64,000 nt of DNA. Source: Micrococcales bacterium (lineage in GTDB: Bacteria; Actinomycetota; Actinomycetes; Actinomycetales; Dermatophilaceae). Under the pieces are notes generated by a model that did no database searches, was not told where the DNA came from, and saw only the letters and a list, made by a program, of their open reading frames with translations. Below are positions 59,263 through 64,000 of the stretch, piece after piece (the stretch's first letter is position 1; every line of letters begins with the position of its first letter). The stretch lies in assembly GCA_021287075.1 (NCBI GenBank), contig JAJTBD010000012.1, forward strand, positions 49,487 to 113,486. The letters run 5' to 3'. The position numbers and the translations under genes were made by a program.

Positions 59263-60779
59263 GCCGGCCCGCCCTCGGGCGAGGGCGACTCCAGCCGCCC
59301 GCCCACCCGCCGGGGGATCCCCCACGGGTTGGCGGCCTGGAGTGCCGGCGGCAGTGCGGCGTCGGGGGTCGACTGAAAGGTGACCGGCCGGGTGAAGCGG
59401 TCGAGGGCGGCGGCGCCGACGGAGGTGGCCGATGGGATAGAGGTGGCCGGCCACGGGCCGCCGTGCTGCTGGGCCCAGGCGAAGGCGACACCGGTGGGCC
59501 AGTCGCCGACGGTGACCCGGCCGACTTGCCCGGCCAGGGCGCCGACCAGCGCGGGCACCTCGGGGTCGTCCGCACCGGCGGGCATGACCGCGGCGGCGAG
59601 GCTGCCCTGGAGGGCGGCCAGGACCGCGTCCCGCTCGGCGTCGTCGGCATACTCCACGACCAGCGCGACCGGGCCGAAGCACTCCTCGAGAAGGCGCTCC
59701 TCACCGCGGATGAGGTCGGCAGCCTCGACGCGCAGGACCGTCGCGGGCGAGGTCCACCCGGACTCGGCGGCCGGGGTCTGCGCCACCACCTGCGCCCCGG
59801 CGTCGACGAGCTCGGCGATGCCGGCCACCGCCGAGTGGCCGATCTGCTCGGTGAGCATCCAGCCCTGCGGGGCGGCGGACTCCAGAGCCTGGCCCACGAC
59901 CGCGGCCGCGTCGGAGCCGGACGGGGCCAGGAGCAGGCCCGGCTTGGTGCAGAACTGCCCCATGCCCAGGGTGAAGGAGCCGACGAAGCCCGAGGCGATC
60001 TCGGCGAGCCGGGCGCCGGCCCCGCCGCGGGTGACCACGACCGGGTTGACGGTGCCCATCTCGGCATAGACGGGGATGACCCGCTGACGCTGGTTGGCGA
60101 TCTCCCACAGGGCCATCCCGCCGCGCTGGCTGCCGGTGAAGGCGACCGCCTCGATCTCGGGGGCGGCCACCAGGGCCGTGCCGGCCTCGAAGCCGACCAG
60201 CTGGGCGAAGGTGCCCTCCGGCGCACCGGCGTCGCGCAGCGCGCCGGTGGCGATCTCGCCCAGCAGCCGGGCGGTGAGCGGGTGGGCCGGGTGGGCCTTG
60301 ACGATGACCGGGCAGCCTGCGGCGATGGCCGAGGACGTGTCATTGCCGAGGGTGCCGAAGCGGAAGGGGAAGTTGCTGGCCCCGAAGACCGCGACGGGGC
60401 CGAGGGGCATCTGCACCCGGCCCAGGGCGGGTGCGGTGTCGGTCTGGGGGTCGAGCGTCGCGCCGAGCCACGAGCCCTCGGCGGCGACATCGGTATAGAA
60501 GCGGGTCTGTCCGGCCATCCCGGCGACCTCGGCGCTCAGCCGCGCCTCGCCGAGCCCGGTCTCCTGGTCGGCCACGGCCACGAGCTGCTCGGTCGCGGCC
60601 TGCGCGGCGTCGGCCACGGCGATCAGCCAGTCCCGGCGCTGCGCCGGGGAGGTGGCGGCAAGCGTGGCCGCCACCTCCCGCGCGGCCGTCAGCGCGAGCT
60701 GGACGTCGGAGGCGGCACTCGCGGCGATCTCCTCGCCGGCCTCCCCCGTGCGAGCGCTCCTGCTGACGTCGGTCGTCAC
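59259..60779 (-). CDS. aldehyde dehydrogenase, 2-oxoglutarate-semialdehyde dehydrogenase-like
   Basis: A 506-aa NAD(P)-dependent aldehyde dehydrogenase. PLGPVAVFGASNFPFRFGTL and AAGCPVIVKAHPAHPLTARL mark the 2-oxoglutarate-semialdehyde dehydrogenase branch. The general-base Glu lies in VYAEMGTVNPVVV and the catalytic Cys in GMGQFCTKPGLLLAP near residue 273. In this operon it could oxidise the semialdehyde made by the aminotransferase to glutarate. GTG at 60779 overlaps the aminotransferase stop as GTGA. Confidence 0.85.
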   Translation of the reverse strand: MTTDVSRSARTGEAGEEIAASAASDVQLALTAAREVAATLAATSPAQRRDWLIAVADAAQAATEQLVAVADQETGLGEARLSAEVAGMAGQTRFYTDVAAEGSWLGATLDPQTDTAPALGRVQMPLGPVAVFGASNFPFRFGTLGNDTSSAIAAGCPVIVKAHPAHPLTARLLGEIATGALRDAGAPEGTFAQLVGFEAGTALVAAPEIEAVAFTGSQRGGMALWEIANQRQRVIPVYAEMGTVNPVVVTRGGAGARLAEIASGFVGSFTLGMGQFCTKPGLLLAPSGSDAAAVVGQALESAAPQGWMLTEQIGHSAVAGIAELVDAGAQVVAQTPAAESGWTSPATVLRVEAADLIRGEERLLEECFGPVALVVEYADDAERDAVLAALQGSLAAAVMPAGADDPEVPALVGALAGQVGRVTVGDWPTGVAFAWAQQHGGPWPATSIPSATSVGAAALDRFTRPVTFQSTPDAALPPALQAANPWGIPRRVGGRLESPSPEGGPA

Positions 60780-62116
60780 GAGGCGTCCCGGACCGCCCGC
60801 TCGATGACCGTGAGCGCGTCGTCGAGGAGCTCGTCCTCGATGACCAGCGGCGGCAGCAGCCGCATGACATTGCCGTGCGTGCCACAGGTGAGGGTCAGCA
60901 CGCCCTCGGCGTGGCAGGCGACCGAGACGGCCTTGGCGGCCTCGGGGTTGGGCTCCTTGGTGCCCGGCTTGACGAACTCGATCGCGAGCATGGCACCGCG
61001 GCCGCGGGCCTCGCCGACGATGCTGTCGGCGCCCACGAGCGCCTCGAGGCGCGGCATGACCTGGGCCTCGATCTTGCCCGCACGCCCGATGAGGTCGTTG
61101 GCCTCGATGTAGTCCATCGACGCGATCGCGGCGGCGCAGGCCACCGGGTTGCCCGCGTAGGTGCCGCCGAGGCCACCGGGGGCGGCGGCGTCCATGATCT
61201 CGGCGCGGCCGGTCACGGCCGACAGCGGCATACCGCCCGCAAGGGCCTTGGCCGTCGTGATCAGGTCGGGCTCGAGGTCCTCCCACTCGGAGCAGAACAT
61301 CTTCCCGGTGCGGCCGAAGCCGGCCTGGATCTCGTCGGCGACGAAGACGATGCCGTGCTCGCGGGCGAAGTCCTGCACGCCCTTGAGGAAGCCCGGGGCG
61401 GGGACGATGAAGCCGCCCTCGCCCTGGAGGGGCTCGGCGATGATCGCAGCGACGTTGTCGGCGCCGAGCTGAGTGAGCACGATCTCCTTGAGCTTGGCCA
61501 GGGCGGCCTCGGCGCACTGCTCGGGGGTGCCGTCGTAGCGGTAGGGGTAGGCCGTGGGGGCGCGGTAGATCTCCGGCGCGAACGGGCCGAAGCCGTGCTT
61601 GTAGGGGACGTTCTTGGCCGTCATGGCCATCGTCATGTTGGTGCGGCCGTGGTAGGCGTGGTCGAGGACGACCACGGCCGGGCGACCGGTGTAGGAACGC
61701 GCGATCTTGACCGCGTTCTCGATGGCCTCGGCGCCGGTGGTGAAGAGGGCGCTCTTCTTGGCGAAGTCACCGGGAGCCATCTCGTTGAGGCGCTTGCAGA
61801 CCTCCACGAAGCCTTCGTATTCGGTGACCATGAAGCAGGTGTGGGTGAACTTCGCGGCCTGCTCGGCGATCGCGTCGGTGACCTCGGGCACGGAGGCGCC
61901 GATGCTCGTCACGGCGATGCCGGAGGCCAGGTCGATCAGCTGGTTGCCGTCGACGTCGACGATGATGCCGCCGCCGGCCTGCTCGACGAAGACCGGCAAC
62001 GTGATGCCGAAGCCGTCGGTGATGTGCTGCTGACGCTCGGCGTGGAGGGCCTGGGACTTGGGTCCGGGGATCTCGGTCTGCACGAGGCGGCGCTGGGCCG
62101 GCATCTCTACGGTCAT
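60776..62116 (-). CDS. gabT: 4-aminobutyrate/5-aminovalerate-type aminotransferase
   Basis: A 446-aa class III PLP aminotransferase. It has GITLPVFVEQAGGGIIVDVD, FTTGAEAIENAVKIARSYTG, DHAYHGRTNMTMAMTAKNVP, FVADEIQAGFGRTGKMFCSE and the PLP-lysine region TTAKALAGGMPLSAVTGRAE near residue 287, all typical of GabT/DavT. The downstream genes suggest 5-aminovalerate rather than only GABA as substrate. ATG at 62116 chosen; an internal ATG four codons later is close to a GTAGAG sequence. It is divergent from the PucR gene and first of the operon. Confidence 0.87.
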   Translation of the reverse strand: MTVEMPAQRRLVQTEIPGPKSQALHAERQQHITDGFGITLPVFVEQAGGGIIVDVDGNQLIDLASGIAVTSIGASVPEVTDAIAEQAAKFTHTCFMVTEYEGFVEVCKRLNEMAPGDFAKKSALFTTGAEAIENAVKIARSYTGRPAVVVLDHAYHGRTNMTMAMTAKNVPYKHGFGPFAPEIYRAPTAYPYRYDGTPEQCAEAALAKLKEIVLTQLGADNVAAIIAEPLQGEGGFIVPAPGFLKGVQDFAREHGIVFVADEIQAGFGRTGKMFCSEWEDLEPDLITTAKALAGGMPLSAVTGRAEIMDAAAPGGLGGTYAGNPVACAAAIASMDYIEANDLIGRAGKIEAQVMPRLEALVGADSIVGEARGRGAMLAIEFVKPGTKEPNPEAAKAVSVACHAEGVLTLTCGTHGNVMRLLPPLVIEDELLDDALTVIERAVRDAS

Positions 62117-62235
62117 ACCTGTGACTCGCTTTCGGGCAAATTGACATGGCGCGACGCACGCCGTCGCAGCGCCCACGCTAGGGCCGCCGGCCCACCGAGG
62201 GGATAGCCAATCTGTCGCGTCCTGGCGCTCCTCGT

Positions 62236-62257
62236 CTGCCAGACTGTCCATTGGCAG
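62236..62257. promoter_or_regulatory. candidate operator in the PucR/gabT divergent region
   Basis: CTGCCA and TGGCAG form an inverted repeat with a 10-base spacer, midway between the two divergent start codons. The spacing puts the half-sites about 16 bases apart, near one and a half turns, so a dimer site is conceivable. It could bind the adjacent PucR-family regulator. TTGACA at 62141-62146 on the plus strand has no matching -10. Confidence 0.35.
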
Positions 62258-62329
62258 TATGCCGCGCGGCCCGCTAGGGCCCCTGCCACCGCCCTGTTTC
62301 CGACCGCCCTCGACCACCCGGAGTGGACC

Positions 62330-63919
62330 GTGCCTGTCACCCTCGACCAGCTCGTCGACCGGGACGACCTGGGGTTGCGCCCCCTGACCGGCGCCGTCGA
62401 GGGCGTGCCGGTCTCGTGGGCCCACGCCATCGAGCTGGAGGACCCGACTGCGTGGCTGTCCGGTGACGAGCTGATCCTGACCACCGGGCTGCGGCTGCCG
62501 CGCAGCCGGATCGAGCAGGCCGCCTATGCGCAGCGGCTGCACGACGCCGGAGTGGCCGGCCTGGCCTTCGGGGTGGGGGTGCGCTTCCGGGAGGTGCCGG
62601 CCGCGCTGGTCGACGAATGCCGCCGCCTGGGCCTGCCCCTGCTGGAGGTGCCGCTGGCGACCCCCTTCCTCGCGATCACCCAGACCGTGGCCCAGGCGCT
62701 GTCCGACGAGCAGCACGCGGTGTTGCAATCGGCGGTGGACTTCCAGCACGACCTGACCGTCAACGCGCTGGCCCACGGCCTGGAGGGCGCGGCACAGACC
62801 CTGGCCCGGGCGCTGGAGGGGGCGGTGCTCATCCTCGACGAACTGGGCCGGGCCCTGGCCCGGGCCGACGCGCCGGCGGGGATGCTTGCCCGGGTCCGCA
62901 GCGAGTTGGGTCGCCACCGCGAGGGTCGACGCACCTCGATCAGCGTGCCCACGCCGGGCGGGATCCTGCACATCCAGTCGGCCGACACCGCAACGCACCA
63001 CCGCGGTTGGCTGGCGGTCCAGAGCGCTACCGCCCCCTCCGGCGCGCAGCGGCTCCTGGTCAACCAGGCGCTGGCGGTGATGACCCTGCTGCTCGAGCGG
63101 CCGGCCGAGCTCTTCGCCGCGCGACGTGAGTTGGGGGCGACCGTGCTCGGGCTGATGCTGGCCGGGCCACCGGAGTCGGCGCAGGCCCGGCGGCACCTGC
63201 CGCACTTCGGCTTCCGCCCCGACGACGACCTGGTGCTGGCGGTCGTGGAGCACCCGGACGGCACGGCCGACCAGGCCCGCGGGGTCGCCGAGGCGTTGGC
63301 CACCCAGTTGGACGACTCGGGGCACCCGCACCTGATCGGGATCGACTTCCCCGGCCTGCCCGGTGGTGACACCGTCCGCGGTCCGGCGGGCGCGGCATAC
63401 GGCCAGCCGGCGCAGCCGCCGATGCTGGCGGTGGTGGTGCGGGCGTCCTCGGCCCGACCGGACCTGGCCCACCTGCGCGGCATTCTCGACCGCTTCGCGC
63501 ACGAGGCGGTCATCGGGGTCAGCGCCCCGGTGCGTCCCAGCGATCTGCACCGCGCGGTCGTGACGGCACGACAGGCCGCAGCCGCGGCGGCGCGCCGGCA
63601 CCGCGGCACCGGCTGGTTCGACCGGCTCACCCTCGAGGCGGTCCTGGACGAGCCGGGCCTGCGGGGGCGCATCGCGGCGCTGGCGGAGCCGTCCCTGGGG
63701 CCCTTGTTGGCGGCGGGCGACCCGGAGTTGTTGCGATCGCTGCGGGCCTTCCTGGAGCACAACGGCACGTGGGATCCGGCGGCACGGTCGCTCGGCGTGC
63801 ACCGCCACACCCTGCGGGCGCGGATGGCGAAGGTCGAGGCGCTGACCGGCCTGTCCCTGGATGTCGCCCAGAACCGGGTCGTGCTCCTCATCGCCCTGAT
63901 GACCCTGGACGACGGCTGA
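62330..63919 (+). CDS. PucR-family transcriptional regulator
   Basis: A 529-aa activator-type regulator. The N-terminal PucR domain covers about residues 1-120 (ELEDPTAWLSGDELILTTGL, GVAGLAFGVGVRFREVPAAL). A middle GGDEF-like degenerate domain follows (ILDELGRALARADAPAG, RPDDDLVLAVVEHPDG). The C-terminal helix-turn-helix (TWDPAARSLGVHRHTLRARM) is near 490. PucR-type proteins control nitrogen-compound catabolism such as purine, GABA or proline use. GTG at 62330 with GGAG 6 bases upstream. Likely controls the divergent operon. Confidence 0.88.
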   Translation: MPVTLDQLVDRDDLGLRPLTGAVEGVPVSWAHAIELEDPTAWLSGDELILTTGLRLPRSRIEQAAYAQRLHDAGVAGLAFGVGVRFREVPAALVDECRRLGLPLLEVPLATPFLAITQTVAQALSDEQHAVLQSAVDFQHDLTVNALAHGLEGAAQTLARALEGAVLILDELGRALARADAPAGMLARVRSELGRHREGRRTSISVPTPGGILHIQSADTATHHRGWLAVQSATAPSGAQRLLVNQALAVMTLLLERPAELFAARRELGATVLGLMLAGPPESAQARRHLPHFGFRPDDDLVLAVVEHPDGTADQARGVAEALATQLDDSGHPHLIGIDFPGLPGGDTVRGPAGAAYGQPAQPPMLAVVVRASSARPDLAHLRGILDRFAHEAVIGVSAPVRPSDLHRAVVTARQAAAAAARRHRGTGWFDRLTLEAVLDEPGLRGRIAALAEPSLGPLLAAGDPELLRSLRAFLEHNGTWDPAARSLGVHRHTLRARMAKVEALTGLSLDVAQNRVVLLIALMTLDDG

Positions 63920-63925
63920 CGAGCC

Positions 63926-64000
63926 TCAACCCCCGCCCGCGGCGAAGTTGAGTCCCGCATAGTGGTGTAGCGCGGTCGCCGTGATCGTCCCGGTCGTGGA
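63926..64000 (-). CDS. 3' end of an unidentified gene entering at the right edge
   Basis: The last 24 codons before a TGA at 63926 are open to the window edge and read in part ITATALHHYAGLNFAAGGG. Tyr is encoded by TAT, as in other non-ribosomal genes here. The fragment is too short to identify. It converges on the PucR gene with 6 bases between the stops. Confidence 0.35.
   Translation of the reverse strand, partial: STTGTITATALHHYAGLNFAAGGG

Overview
This is chromosome from a high-GC Gram-positive bacterium (Actinobacteria, probably order Micrococcales). The evidence is GC-rich third codon positions, GTG and TTG starts, tRNA genes without an encoded CCA, an RpoB that starts at a TTG codon, the gene order tRNA-Trp / secE / nusG / rplK / rplA, an L33-HadA-HadB-MurB block, and many apparently leaderless genes with a TAnnnT box 6-7 bases before the start codon. 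I cannot fix the family from sequence alone. There is no prophage, insertion sequence, CRISPR array or rRNA gene.

Layout. Positions 1-9502 (minus strand) are the S10 and spc ribosomal protein operons, from rpsJ down to a truncated rplO. At 10063-13175 three non-ribosomal genes (an acetyl-CoA hydrolase/CoA-transferase, an alpha/beta hydrolase and a small PH-like protein) separate this block from tuf, fusA, rpsG and rpsL (13247-17644). Two small genes precede rpoC and rpoB (19234-26714), then rplL-rplJ, rplA-rplK, nusG, secE and tRNA-Trp (27268-31496). The middle (31647-42552) carries malic enzyme, a NYN-domain protein, an aspartate aminotransferase, a DUF5709 protein, adenosine deaminase, a frameshifted LtrA-like gene, murB, hadB, hadA, rpmG, tRNA-Met, tRNA-Thr, aroQ and a frameshifted thioesterase.

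The right part is metabolic. Positions 42752-51629 hold a form II carbon-monoxide-dehydrogenase-type cluster. The enzyme unit is coxS-coxL-coxM-coxG. The maturation unit is a MocA-like gene, then coxD, coxE and coxF. A hairpin separates the two units, and the enzyme unit starts with a CRP/GlxR-like operator over a candidate promoter. Next come a secreted choice-of-anchor I-type protein and a two-component system whose kinase is fused to a DUF4173/DUF4153-type membrane domain (53379-56797). Last is a four-gene, fully overlapping catabolic operon (aminotransferase, aldehyde dehydrogenase, class III CoA-transferase, glutaryl-CoA-dehydrogenase-like enzyme) divergent from a PucR-family regulator; it looks like a 5-aminovalerate/glutarate route.

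The most unusual signal is not a gene. The 9-mer GTATGCCGC (or its complement) occurs about 37 times by my count, against roughly one expected from base composition. It occurs singly inside genes, sometimes at the cost of a rare ATA codon, and as inverted pairs that form the stem of intergenic hairpins. That is the pattern of DNA-uptake sequences in Neisseria and Pasteurellaceae. Other signals are two 97-bp inverted-repeat elements, a 25-base leader element shared by the S10 and str operons, and two single-base frameshifts within 4 kb.
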